Origin: Actinomycetota bacterium
GTDB lineage: Bacteria > Actinomycetota > Acidimicrobiia > Acidimicrobiales > Ilumatobacteraceae
Assembly (NCBI GenBank): GCA_030685215.1
Contig: JAUXQB010000140.1
Location: 1-48,455, forward strand
Direction of reading: 5' to 3'
Length of the DNA stretch: 48,455 bases
Shown here: one piece after another, positions 1-7,976 of the stretch
Layout: each line of letters opens with the position of its first letter
Numbering within the stretch: the first letter of the stretch is position 1
Notes under the pieces: generated by a model
Told to the model about the DNA's origin: nothing
What the model saw: the letters and a program-made list of their open reading frames with translations, nothing else
The model's database searches: none
Position numbers and translations under genes: made by a program

Positions 1-1032
1 GTCGACGTGCTCGATGCCCACGCTCATGCGGATGAGTCCGGGTGGCACGTGCGCGTCGCCCGCGTACTTCTGGCGGCGCTCCATCGTCGACTCGACACCA
101 CCGAGGCTGGTGGCCGGCACCACCACTCGCACCGCACGGCAGGCACGATCGGCCGCCGCGGCGCCGGCGACCGCGTCGCCGGCCATCACGACCGACACCC
201 TCGCACCGAAGCCCGGGTACCGCACCTCGGCCACGGCCGGGTGCTCGCGCAGCCGCGCGACGATGACCGCCGCGTTCGACTGCATCCGTTCCATGCGCAG
301 CGGCAACGTGCGCACGCCGCGCAACGCGAGGAAGGCTTCGAGTGCACCCGGGGTGCTGCCGTTGACGAGGCGCGTGTGATGCAGCCGCTCGACGACGGCG
401 GGATCCGACGCCACGCACAGACCGATGAGCAGGTCGCTGTGGCCCCCGATGAACTTGGTGCCGCTGTGCAGCACGATGGTGGCGCCATCGACCAGTGGTT
501 GCGCGCAGATGGGCGTGGCGAACGTGCTGTCGACCACCACCTGCGCACCGTGCGCCGCAGCGGCCGCGCAGATGGCGGGCACGTCGGCCACGTGGAGCGT
601 GGGGTTGGTGGGCGTCTCCACCCACACCACATCGGCGTCTGGCATCGCGGCGAGCACGTCGGCCGTGTCGGCGATGTCGACGAAGCGCACCTCCAGGTGC
701 CCCTGGCGCACGTGGTCGTCGACCAGTGCGCGCACGCCCAGGTACGAATACGTGGGCAGCACCAGCACCTTCGGAGCGAGTGCGAACAGCGCAGCTGCGG
801 CCGCCGCCATGCCCGACGAGAAGGCCACCGCGTGGCCACCCTCGAGTGCACCCACCGCATCCTCCAGGCCGACCCACCCCGGTGTGCCGTGCGTGCGCGT
901 GTACTCGCCGGCCTCGCCCCGATAGTTGCTCGCGAGCACGATCGGGTGGTTGAGCGGGTCGCCGATCTCGGTCGGCCGACCGGCGGTGACAGCGATCGTC
1001 TCCGGGTGTCGACCTGCGGGTGGAGTGGTCAT
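1..1032 (-). CDS. Cystathionine gamma-synthase/lyase-type PLP enzyme (3' end cut off by the window)
   Basis: This is a Cys/Met-metabolism PLP enzyme (fold type I) of the trans-sulfuration family, acting in the cytoplasm on cysteine, homocysteine or homoserine esters. The frame is open for 344 codons and runs off the window start, so the last 30-50 residues are missing; the visible end (GLIRMSVGIEHVD) is the usual family motif just before the C-terminus. A PLP lysine lies in HSGTK (Lys193), after VVDSTFATP, and the family SGMAA motif is present. The NPT element near residue 55 reads HGTPGW, which differs from textbook MetB. The ATG overlaps the pirin stop as ATGA, so translation is probably coupled. 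Whether it is a gamma-synthase, gamma-lyase or sulfhydrylase cannot be told from sequence alone. A paralogue lies at 22418-23593. Confidence 0.9.
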   Translation of the reverse strand, partial: MTTPPAGRHPETIAVTAGRPTEIGDPLNHPIVLASNYRGEAGEYTRTHGTPGWVGLEDAVGALEGGHAVAFSSGMAAAAAALFALAPKVLVLPTYSYLGVRALVDDHVRQGHLEVRFVDIADTADVLAAMPDADVVWVETPTNPTLHVADVPAICAAAAAHGAQVVVDSTFATPICAQPLVDGATIVLHSGTKFIGGHSDLLIGLCVASDPAVVERLHHTRLVNGSTPGALEAFLALRGVRTLPLRMERMQSNAAVIVARLREHPAVAEVRYPGFGARVSVVMAGDAVAGAAAADRACRAVRVVVPATSLGGVESTMERRQKYAGDAHVPPGLIRMSVGIEHVD

Positions 1033-2078
1033 CCCTGTGCCGTCACCGAGACACCTGGGTGCTCCTCGCGCCCGTCGGCGTGGCGAGCGAACCGAGCGCT
1101 GCCCGGGCCGTGCACCGGGTCGGGGTTCGGCCACGGCCAGCCACCGAAACCGGTGCGCCGGTAGTCGGAGAACGCCTGCTGGATCTCGGCCTCGGTGTTC
1201 ATCACGAACGGCCCGTACTGCGCCACCGGTTCGCCGATGGGGCGAGCCTGCATCATCAGGATCTCGGCGCCGTCCGGCCCTGCGACGAGCGGCAGTGCCG
1301 CGGTCGGGTCGACCACGGCGCCGGTGGACGTGCCCACCTCGGCGCCGTCGACGCCGGCCGACCCTTCGAACACGTACAGCACGCGCACGGCGTCGGGGTT
1401 GACCGCCGCGGGGAGCGCCAGCGCGGCACCGGGCTGCAGCACGAGGTGCAGGATCGACACATCGGCCTCCGCACGCGATGCCCACGAGGCCGGCGGCGGC
1501 GCGGGCGGAGTGAGCGTTGCACCGTCGATGTGGAACTCGCCGGCGATGACGGTGACCACGCTCTCGCGGCCATCGGCGTCGACGTGCGTGTGACGCGGGA
1601 TCTGCTCGCTCCACAGCATCGTGAAGTACGGCGGCACCATCTTGTCGCTGGCCGGCAGGTTCATCCAGATCTGGAACAGCTCGACGGTGTTGGGGCCCTG
1701 CTCGTCGAGCAGGGGGAACATCTCGCTGTGCACCACGCCACTGCCGGCGGTCATCCACTGCACGTCGCCGCGGCCGAAACGCGCCGCCGCACCGAGCGAG
1801 TCGCTGTGGTCGATGAAGCCCTGACGCGCGAACGTGATGGTCTCGAAGCCTCGGTGTGGGTGTTCCGGGAAACCGGGCACCGTGCTGCCGTGGTACATGC
1901 GCCAACCGTCGCGCGGCTCGAAGTCGTTGCCGATGGAACGCCCGGCCAACGAACCCTGCGGGCCGAACTGGCCGTTGCCCGCCGGGTAGTGGTCGAGGTG
2001 GTGCACGCAGAACAGGAACGGGTCGGCGGTCTGCCACTGGAAGCCCAGCGGCACCGTCTGCAGTACGAGGTCGCTCAT
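1029..2078 (-). CDS. Pirin family protein
   Basis: A 349-residue bicupin of the pirin family. The N-terminal domain keeps the metal ligands: His73 and His75 in HPHRGFET, and His117 and Glu119 in GSGVVHSE. Some family members act as quercetin 2,3-dioxygenases and others as metal-dependent regulators, so the role here is open. The open frame continues upstream, but the ATG at 2078 is chosen because the protein then begins like other pirins (MSDLVLQTVPLGFQW) and because it overlaps the uppP stop as TGATG. Its own stop overlaps the following gamma-synthase start as ATGA. The three genes therefore look like one coupled unit, although their functions have no obvious link. Confidence 0.9.
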   Translation of the reverse strand: MSDLVLQTVPLGFQWQTADPFLFCVHHLDHYPAGNGQFGPQGSLAGRSIGNDFEPRDGWRMYHGSTVPGFPEHPHRGFETITFARQGFIDHSDSLGAAARFGRGDVQWMTAGSGVVHSEMFPLLDEQGPNTVELFQIWMNLPASDKMVPPYFTMLWSEQIPRHTHVDADGRESVVTVIAGEFHIDGATLTPPAPPPASWASRAEADVSILHLVLQPGAALALPAAVNPDAVRVLYVFEGSAGVDGAEVGTSTGAVVDPTAALPLVAGPDGAEILMMQARPIGEPVAQYGPFVMNTEAEIQQAFSDYRRTGFGGWPWPNPDPVHGPGSARFARHADGREEHPGVSVTAQG

Positions 2079-2917
2079 CAGGCTGAGCGTACGCCCGTCG
2101 CGACGAGCAGCAACACCAGCACCCCCAGTGCGATGCGGTAGACCACGAACGGCATGAACGAGCGCGTGCGGATGAGCTTGAGCGTGCCCCACACGGCCAG
2201 CCAGCCGGAGATGCCGGAGGTGATGATGCCCACGATCATCGGCAGGCCGAAGCCCGGCGGGATGCCGTCGCTGAGCAGCTTCACCATCTTGTAGGCGACC
2301 GCACCGACGGTGACCGGAATGGCCATCAGGAAGCTGGCGCGGGCGGCTGCGTCGCGGCTGAACCCGATGTAGCGGGCGGCGGTCATGGTGATGCCGCTGC
2401 GCGAGGTGCCGGGGTTGAGTGCCAGCACCTGCGCAGCGCCGATCTTCAGCGCGTCGCCGCCGATGTACTCCCCCATCGACCGCTCTCCACCCTGACGGTC
2501 GGCCCATGCCAGCAGCAGACCGAACACGATCAGCGACACCGCGATGAGCACGGGCGTGCCCAGCTTCGAGTCGATGTACTCCTCGCCGAGCGCACCGACT
2601 GCGGCGGCGGGCACCGACGACAGCACCAGCAGCCACGCCAGACGGCCGTCGGCGTTGATCGGCTTCTCACGCCGCCAGAGCAGCCGGGTGCCCTCGCGGA
2701 TGTACACGACGAGGTCCTTCCAGAAGTAAGCGATGACCGCCACCACGGTGCCCAGGTGGAGCGCCACGTCGAACGCCTTCTCCAGTTCGGGATGGCTGGC
2801 GAAGTCGTCCCAGCCGAACAGCCACGGCACCAGCAGCAGGTGACCGCTGGACGAGATCGGGAGGAACTCGGCGAGTCCCTGCACGAGGCCGAGCACGATG
2901 GCATGGATGATGGGCAC
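2078..2917 (-). CDS. uppP: Undecaprenyl-diphosphatase UppP (BacA family)
   Basis: A 279-residue integral membrane enzyme that removes a phosphate from undecaprenyl diphosphate, recycling the lipid carrier for peptidoglycan and other envelope polymers; extra copies give bacitracin resistance in other bacteria. Both family signatures are present: Q13xxxE17 followed by FLPISSSGHL near the N-terminus, and NPGTSRSGITMT near residues 166-177 with the conserved Arg. Length matches the family (about 270-280 residues). The start is GTG, 12 bases after the PHP gene stop, so the two are probably co-transcribed. The stop overlaps the pirin start as TGATG. Confidence 0.96.
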   Translation of the reverse strand: MPIIHAIVLGLVQGLAEFLPISSSGHLLLVPWLFGWDDFASHPELEKAFDVALHLGTVVAVIAYFWKDLVVYIREGTRLLWRREKPINADGRLAWLLVLSSVPAAAVGALGEEYIDSKLGTPVLIAVSLIVFGLLLAWADRQGGERSMGEYIGGDALKIGAAQVLALNPGTSRSGITMTAARYIGFSRDAAARASFLMAIPVTVGAVAYKMVKLLSDGIPPGFGLPMIVGIITSGISGWLAVWGTLKLIRTRSFMPFVVYRIALGVLVLLLVATGVRSA

Positions 2918-2929
2918 GAAGGTCCAGTT

Positions 2930-3643
2930 CTAGTCGTTGGGGAGGCTGGGCAGCACTCGCGGCTTCCACGGTCGGTGCTCGTCCCAATGATGCCCGACCA
3001 CACGGCCGTCGCGCAGCTTGGCGAGGAAGTCGGTGGGGCCGTCGAAGTCGGGCATCTCCACGAACGCCGCGCCGATCGCCAGCGGCACGTGAGCGTCGCT
3101 GCCCGCGCCGGCAGCCAGGGCGAACTCGCCGGCGAAGTGCGCGGCGCGCTCGTTGAGGCTGCGCAAGCTGGTCTTCGCGTTGAGCACCTCCACGGCGTCG
3201 ACGAGGCCGGCCTCTGCCAACTCGCGGAGCGCGGGCTCCGCCAGGTTGCGGCGCATCGGGTCGAACGGGTGCGGGATGTACACGACACCGCCCTGCCCGC
3301 GGATGGCCTCGGCCGACGCGGTCGGGCTGAGGCCGTGCGGGATGCGTTCGGTGAGGAACAGCCCGATGATCTCTCCGGCGTGCGTGCGCATCTCCTCGCC
3401 GACGATCACGCGGCACGGCAGCGTGGCCGCGAGTTCGGTGGCGCCTCGGATGGCGTGGTGGTCGGTGATGCACAGCACGTCGAGCCCCGCCTCGGTGACC
3501 GCCTCGTGCACCTCCTCGGGTGTGGTGGTGCTGTCGCCACTCCACATCGTGTGGCTGTGCAGATCGACGCGCACCCACCCCGCAGGCAACGGCTGCGCCA
3601 GGTGCGGATGGCGAGCGAGGGCGGCGGGGTGCGGAGACGGCAC
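2930..3643 (-). CDS. PHP-domain metal-dependent phosphoesterase
   Basis: A 237-residue protein of the PHP fold, which binds a cluster of divalent metals and hydrolyses phosphoesters. Visible metal-site motifs are DLHSHT (His29, His31), ITDHHAI (Asp61, His62), GEEMRTHAGEIIGLF, IPHPFDP and GSDAH near the C-terminus. The substrate is unknown; relatives include nucleoside 3',5'-bisphosphate phosphatases and TrpH/YciV-type nucleases, but this short form may be something else. The GTG start at 3643 lies 8 nt after a TACCGT box, so the mRNA may be leaderless. It is the first gene of the probable PHP-uppP-pirin-gamma-synthase unit. Confidence 0.88.
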   Translation of the reverse strand: MPSPHPAALARHPHLAQPLPAGWVRVDLHSHTMWSGDSTTTPEEVHEAVTEAGLDVLCITDHHAIRGATELAATLPCRVIVGEEMRTHAGEIIGLFLTERIPHGLSPTASAEAIRGQGGVVYIPHPFDPMRRNLAEPALRELAEAGLVDAVEVLNAKTSLRSLNERAAHFAGEFALAAGAGSDAHVPLAIGAAFVEMPDFDGPTDFLAKLRDGRVVGHHWDEHRPWKPRVLPSLPND

Positions 3644-3651
3644 GAGTGGTC

Positions 3652-3661
3652 ACGGTACCGT
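3652..3661. promoter_or_regulatory. Palindromic shared -10 element for two divergent genes
   Basis: ACGGTACCGT is a perfect 10-bp palindrome that reads TACCGT on both strands. The minus-strand copy (3657-3652) ends 8 nt before the GTG at 3643; the plus-strand copy (3656-3661) ends 6 nt before the ATG at 3668. Both distances suit leaderless transcripts. The promoter assignment is an inference from spacing. Confidence 0.55.
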
Positions 3662-3667
3662 CGGCGC

Positions 3668-4480
3668 ATGCGATGGACGCGACCCGGCCACCGGCTGATG
3701 ATGATCACCGGGGCCACCGGCTTCCTCGGCTCGCACCTCGTCGACGCCAGCGATGCTGGCCGATGGGAACTGCTCGCCGAGTCGTCCGGCTCGCTCGACA
3801 TCCGTCGGCGCGATGCCGTGATCGACCGCATCCACACGTGGAAGCCGAACGTGGTGGTGCACCTCGCATATCGCCGCGGCGATCGCCAGGTCATCGTCGA
3901 TGGCACTCGCAACGTCGCCGAGGGCGCTGCCGCGGCCGGCGCCCGGCTCATCCACATGTCGACCGATGTCGTGTTCGCGGGACGCCCGCAGCCGTACACC
4001 GAGCACGACCGGCCCGACGCGGTCATCGACTACGGCCGGTGGAAGGCGGAGGCCGAAGCAGCGGCGTACGCGGTGAACCCGACCTCGCTGGCGGTGCGCA
4101 CCTCGTTGCTCTACGGCACCGAGCGCCAAGCCGTCTGTCAGACCGACGTGGCCGACGCGCTCGACGGCCGATCACGCATGCAGTTCTTCACCGACGAGTA
4201 CCGCTGCCCCGCACACGCCGCCGATGTCGCGGCCGCGCTGGTCGCGTTGGCCGATCGCCCCGACGTCACCGGCGTGTTGCACGTGGCCGGCCCGCAGGCG
4301 GTCAGCCGCGCGCAGCTCGCGCAGACGTTCGCCGTGTGGATGGGCCGCGATCCGGGTGCCGTGCCCACCGCATCACTGGCCGACGCCGGCGTCGATCGTC
4401 CGGGCATCGTCGTGCTCGACACGTCGGCCGCCACCGCGCTCGGCTTGGGGTGCCGCTCGCTCGCCGACGCGCTGCGCTGA
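3668..4480 (+). CDS. NAD(P)-dependent epimerase/reductase, RmlD-like extended SDR
   Basis: A 270-residue extended short-chain dehydrogenase similar to dTDP-4-dehydrorhamnose reductase (RmlD). The nucleotide-binding GATGFLG is at residues 15-21, a STDVVF motif carries the catalytic Ser/Thr, and the active-site pair is Tyr122/Lys126 (YGRWK). A C-terminal VAGPQAVSRAQLA segment is typical of the family. No rml sugar-nucleotide genes are nearby, so the true substrate is unknown. The ATG at 3668 is chosen because a TACCGT box sits 6 nt before it; an in-frame ATG at 3698 would also leave the Rossmann motif intact. It is divergent from the PHP gene and convergent with tldE, separated from it by 15 bases. 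Confidence 0.85.
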   Translation: MRWTRPGHRLMMITGATGFLGSHLVDASDAGRWELLAESSGSLDIRRRDAVIDRIHTWKPNVVVHLAYRRGDRQVIVDGTRNVAEGAAAAGARLIHMSTDVVFAGRPQPYTEHDRPDAVIDYGRWKAEAEAAAYAVNPTSLAVRTSLLYGTERQAVCQTDVADALDGRSRMQFFTDEYRCPAHAADVAAALVALADRPDVTGVLHVAGPQAVSRAQLAQTFAVWMGRDPGAVPTASLADAGVDRPGIVVLDTSAATALGLGCRSLADALR

Positions 4481-4495
4481 CCCTGTTGGCCCGAG

Positions 4496-5839
4496 TCACG
4501 CACCCGACAGCGTGATGTCGCGGATGACGAGGCTGACTCCCGCCGCACGCATGGGCAACCAGTCGACGTCGCCACCGATCTCGACCACGTCGAGCAGCAT
4601 GCGCTGCAAGGTTGACGCGATGGTGAATTCGCGGATGGGTGCACCCACCTGGCCGTTCGTGATGACGAGACCCGAGGCGCCGACGGAGAAGTCGCCGCTG
4701 ATGGGATTGACGCCGCTGTGCAGGCCCTGCACCGACTGCACCAGCACGCCATCGGCGACGTCGGCCACCAGCGCGGCCTGATCGCGCGTGCCGGGCAGCA
4801 GCTGCAGCGCCAGGCAGCCGACCCCGGGCGTGCCCTTGAACCCGCCGCGCACGGCGTTGCCCGTGCTCTGCGCGCCCACGCGGCGGGCGCTGTAGCTGTT
4901 GTGCACGAAGCCCTGCAGCACGCCGCGGTCGATGAGCACGTTGCGACGAGCCGCGAGGCCCTCACCGTCGAGATCGGTGGCGGTGTAGGCCAGTGTGTTG
5001 GTGGGGTCGTCGACGAGGGTGACGATCGGGTTGGCCACTGCATCGCCGAGGCGATCCTTGAACAGGCTGCGACCCTTCGAGACGGCCTCGCCGTTGAGCG
5101 TGCTGGAGATGACGCCCAGGAACATGGCCGTCACGTACGGGTCGAGCACCACGGTGACCCGCTTCGACGCCGGCTTGGTGGCACCGAGCAGGCGGGTGGC
5201 GCGGTCGGCTGCCTCCTTCGCCGCCTTGGCGAGGTCGAACTGGTCGGGCGACCGACCGACGCTGAAACCGAAGCCGGTCTGCGTCTCGTCGCCGTCGTCG
5301 GCGAGGGTGCTGATGGACACGTAGCACCCGTTCTCGCGACCGTTGCGGCGGATGCCGGTGGTGGTGGCCACGGCGGTCTCGACCGCAACGTCGGCGTAGT
5401 TCGAGTCGTCGACACGCACGCGCGAGTCGATGCCCAACGTGAGCCGCTCGAGCTCTTTCGCGAGCTCGATCTTGTGATCGGTGCCGTACGCGGCGAGCGC
5501 GTCGTTCCACAGTTCCTGCTCCACCACGTCGACACCGTCCGGCTCAGCGAGGCCGGCCCACTCGTCGTGCGTGCCGAACTCGACGTTGTCGCGCGCTTCC
5601 GCCAGCACCTCGGCGATGGCCGCAGGGTCGAGCGTGCCCGCGTACGCGAACCCGGTGCGACCGTCGCGGATGATGCGGATGCCGATGCCCTCGCTCTGCG
5701 CGCTGACGAAGTGCTCGACCGCGCCTTCGTAGACACGGATGTCAGTCTCGCTGTCGCGCGACACGAACGCCTCCACCTGCTCGCCCGGGCGAGCCTGCGC
5801 GACTACGCGGTCGGCGATCTCCTGCAACTGCTCGCTCAT
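4496..5839 (-). CDS. tldE: TldE/PmbA family protein (metalloprotease partner subunit)
   Basis: A 447-residue member of the TldD/PmbA (PF01523) family, of the TldE type: it has the family C-terminal region (GNAVRGGFKGTPGVGCLALQLLPG and GDFSVGASGLVITNGQ) but no HExxxH metal motif. In E. coli TldE pairs with TldD to form a heterodimeric zinc protease that matures microcin B17 and degrades CcdA. The ATG at 5839 overlaps the tldD stop as ATGA, which fits a 1:1 complex. The open frame runs far upstream, but this start gives a normal-length protein. No peptide-substrate gene is evident next to the pair. Confidence 0.92.
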   Translation of the reverse strand: MSEQLQEIADRVVAQARPGEQVEAFVSRDSETDIRVYEGAVEHFVSAQSEGIGIRIIRDGRTGFAYAGTLDPAAIAEVLAEARDNVEFGTHDEWAGLAEPDGVDVVEQELWNDALAAYGTDHKIELAKELERLTLGIDSRVRVDDSNYADVAVETAVATTTGIRRNGRENGCYVSISTLADDGDETQTGFGFSVGRSPDQFDLAKAAKEAADRATRLLGATKPASKRVTVVLDPYVTAMFLGVISSTLNGEAVSKGRSLFKDRLGDAVANPIVTLVDDPTNTLAYTATDLDGEGLAARRNVLIDRGVLQGFVHNSYSARRVGAQSTGNAVRGGFKGTPGVGCLALQLLPGTRDQAALVADVADGVLVQSVQGLHSGVNPISGDFSVGASGLVITNGQVGAPIREFTIASTLQRMLLDVVEIGGDVDWLPMRAAGVSLVIRDITLSGA

Positions 5840-7227
5840 GCCGCGGTGCCGCCGATGGTCATCGACTTTACGCGCAGGGTGGGCTGGCCGTCGCCGACCG
5901 GCACGCCCTGGCCGTCCTTGCCGCACGTTCCCGGGTTGCCCATCGCGAAGTCGTTGCCGAGCAGGTCGATGTCGCTGAGCACCTGCGGGCCGTTGCCGAT
6001 GAGGTTGCCGTCGCGCAGCGGTTCGGTGATCTCGCCGTTCTCGATGAGGTAGGCCTCGGTCATGCCGAACACGAAGTCGCCGGTGGCGGTGTTGACGCTG
6101 CCGCCGCCGAGCTTCGCCACGTACACGCCGTACTCCGTGGCGCGCACGATGTCGTCGGGTTCGTCGGTGCCGTTGAGCACGTAGGTGTTGGTCATGCGCA
6201 CCATCGGCAGGTGCTGGTAGCTCTGCCGGCGGCCGTTGCCGCTCTGCCGGCGGCCCTCCTTGCGTGCCCGCAGGTAGTCCCACATGTAGTCGGTGAGCAC
6301 GCCGTTCTCGATGAGCACGTTGTACTGGCTGGGGTGGCCTTCGTCGTCGTACGCGATGGCACCCCACTCGCCGGTCATCGTGCCGTCGTCGACCAGCGTG
6401 ACGAGCGGGGAGGCGACGAGCTCGCCCTGCTTGCCGCGGTAGACGCTGCCACCCTTGGCCACGAGGTCGGCCTCGAGGCCGTGGCCGCAGGCTTCGTGGA
6501 ACAGCACACCGCCACTGCCCTGCTTGATGACGACCGGGAGCGCGCCGCTGGGCGCCGGCCGCGCGTGGAGCTTGGTGAGCGCGATGCGAGCCGCGTCGCG
6601 CGCCAGGTCGTCGACGTCGATGTGGTCGAACAGCTCGAAGCCCATCGTGTGGCCCGCGCTCTGCGAGCCGGTCTGCATGCCGCCGTCGCCGTTGGCCACG
6701 GCGGTGACGCGCACCAGCGTGCGCACCTGGCGGTCGGTGACGAACACGCCGTCGGTGTTCGCGATGAGCACGTGCTTGCTGCTGTCGCCATAGCCGGCGG
6801 ACACCTGCACGATGCCGGCGCCTGCGCCGCGAGCAGCCTCGTCGATGCGCTGCAGCACGGCCACCTTGTCGGTCTTGCGCACGTCGTCGGGGAACTGGCC
6901 GATGGGGCTCACCGTGCGCTCGGCGCCACGGGTGAGCGCGATGGTGCGTTCGCCGCCGCCACCCTGGCTGGCAGCAGCGGCAGCTGCTTCGGCCGCGGCG
7001 CGAAGGCCCGTCTCGCTGAGGTCGGCGGTGTGCGCGAAGCCGGTGGTGTCGCCCTTCACCACGCGGATGCCGGCACCGCGGTCGCGACCGCTGGTGACCT
7101 GCTCCACGCGGCCGTCGTCGAGCGCCACCGACGTGGATCGCTTGTCCTCTGCGTACACCTCGGCGAACTCGGCCCCGGTGCGAACCGCCGTTGCCAGTAC
7201 TCGTTCCAACACGTCTTGGTCGATCAC
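5836..7227 (-). CDS. tldD: TldD zinc metalloprotease
   Basis: A 463-residue catalytic subunit of the TldD/TldE protease, acting in the cytoplasm on small or unfolded peptides. The zinc motif HEACGH is at residues 244-249, followed by the conserved GLEAD. Later segments (LVDDGTMTGEWG, LPMVRMTNTYV, GDFVFGMTEAYLIENG, GTCGKDGQGVPVG) are typical of TldD. The GTG at 7227 is chosen because a TAGGGT box ends 7 nt upstream; the same AGGG could also serve as a Shine-Dalgarno. An alternative GTG lies at 7236. It is divergent from the thioesterase gene at 7283. Confidence 0.94.
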   Translation of the reverse strand: MIDQDVLERVLATAVRTGAEFAEVYAEDKRSTSVALDDGRVEQVTSGRDRGAGIRVVKGDTTGFAHTADLSETGLRAAAEAAAAAASQGGGGERTIALTRGAERTVSPIGQFPDDVRKTDKVAVLQRIDEAARGAGAGIVQVSAGYGDSSKHVLIANTDGVFVTDRQVRTLVRVTAVANGDGGMQTGSQSAGHTMGFELFDHIDVDDLARDAARIALTKLHARPAPSGALPVVIKQGSGGVLFHEACGHGLEADLVAKGGSVYRGKQGELVASPLVTLVDDGTMTGEWGAIAYDDEGHPSQYNVLIENGVLTDYMWDYLRARKEGRRQSGNGRRQSYQHLPMVRMTNTYVLNGTDEPDDIVRATEYGVYVAKLGGGSVNTATGDFVFGMTEAYLIENGEITEPLRDGNLIGNGPQVLSDIDLLGNDFAMGNPGTCGKDGQGVPVGDGQPTLRVKSMTIGGTAA

Positions 7228-7234
7228 CCGGCTC

Positions 7235-7240
7235 ACCCTA
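7235..7240 (-). promoter_or_regulatory. Putative -10 box (TAGGGT) of tldD
   Basis: The TAnnnT hexamer lies 7 nt before the GTG at 7227, the spacing expected for a leaderless mRNA. No clear -35 element is visible. The AGGG inside it could alternatively act as a ribosome-binding site. Confidence 0.45.
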
Positions 7241-7268
7241 CCGAGCCATCGCCGCCGAGGAGAGGCGG

Positions 7269-7274
7269 TAGCGT
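7269..7274 (+). promoter_or_regulatory. Putative -10 box (TAGCGT) of the thioesterase gene
   Basis: The TAnnnT hexamer lies 8 nt before the GTG at 7283. No Shine-Dalgarno is seen, which fits leaderless expression. Confidence 0.5.
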
Positions 7275-7282
7275 GGCGACTC

Positions 7283-7660
7283 GTGAGTGCAACAGTCGGC
7301 CTCAAGGGCACAGCGAGCATGGTGGTCACCGAGGCCGACACAGCCGTGGCCATGGGCTCGGGCTCGGTGCTGGTGCTGGCCACCCCGCGGGTGGTCGCGC
7401 TGTGCGAACAGGCCACATGCGCTGCCCTCGCCGGCCAGCTCGCCGAGGGTTCCACCACGGTGGGCATGCGAGTGCAACTCGACCATCTGCAGCCCACCCC
7501 GGTGGGTGGCCAGGTGGAGGCCGAAGCGGTCCTCGAGAAAATCGAGGGACGAAGGCTCACGTTCATGGTTTCGGCGTCCGATACCAAAGGGCTGGTGGCT
7601 GCAGGAAAGGTCACCCGCGTTCTGGTGGAGGTCGACCGATTCATGGACAAGACACAGTGA
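7283..7660 (+). CDS. FlK-like hotdog-fold acyl-CoA thioesterase
   Basis: A 125-residue single hotdog-domain protein resembling fluoroacetyl-CoA thioesterase FlK. The FlK triad is Thr42/Glu50/His76; here Thr34 (ATP), Glu42 (LCE) and His68 (LDH) have the same spacing, 8 then 26 residues, so hydrolysis of an acyl-CoA is likely. The natural substrate is unknown, since most FlK relatives are not fluoroacetate-specific. The start is a GTG preceded by a TAGCGT box at 7269. Its stop overlaps the next gene start as GTGA, so the two are translationally coupled, an odd pairing of a cytoplasmic thioesterase with a lipoprotein. Confidence 0.87.
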   Translation: MSATVGLKGTASMVVTEADTAVAMGSGSVLVLATPRVVALCEQATCAALAGQLAEGSTTVGMRVQLDHLQPTPVGGQVEAEAVLEKIEGRRLTFMVSASDTKGLVAAGKVTRVLVEVDRFMDKTQ

Positions 7661-7950
7661 AGCCACTCATCACCACGCTCCTCGCCGCCGCTGCTGCGTT
7701 CGCGTTGTCGGGCTGCCCCGCGAAGGACGCCAAGGACGGCGCGGCCAACATCCAGCGCTCCACCGGCGTGAACTGCACCACCGAACGGCGGATGCTGCAG
7801 ACGGCCATCGAGTCGTACAGCATCCTCGAGAACAAGACGCCCGTCACCGAAGCGGAGATGGTGCCCGACTACCTCCACGCCGACTCGCCGTACTTCGACA
7901 TCGACGCCACCGGCCAGATCGTCCCCTCCCCCGGCAGCACCTGCAACTGA
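7657..7950 (+). CDS. Small lipoprotein with a type IV pilin-like C-terminal region
   Basis: A 97-residue exported protein. Residues 1-20 form a lipoprotein signal with lipobox LSGC (Cys20 lipidated). The mature part has two more cysteines, Cys40 and Cys96, bracketing a segment of the form CxxERRxLxTAIExY...TPVTEAEMVPDYL...YFDID..GQIVP. This looks like the pseudopilin head domains of actinobacterial type II secretion/type IV pili, but the N-terminal pilin helix is replaced by a lipoprotein signal. Pilin similarity is by eye only. The start is GTG overlapping the thioesterase stop. No pilus assembly genes are in the window. Confidence 0.78.
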   Translation: MKPLITTLLAAAAAFALSGCPAKDAKDGAANIQRSTGVNCTTERRMLQTAIESYSILENKTPVTEAEMVPDYLHADSPYFDIDATGQIVPSPGSTCN

Positions 7951-7976
7951 CCCTGTCGGCCCACCGATCGCGGGTC

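Noticed and set aside
7-1164. Long plus-strand ORF opposite the first minus-strand gene
   Set aside because: Its product is His/Arg-rich with no family pattern, while the minus strand encodes a clear PLP enzyme; it is an antisense shadow of high-GC coding DNA.
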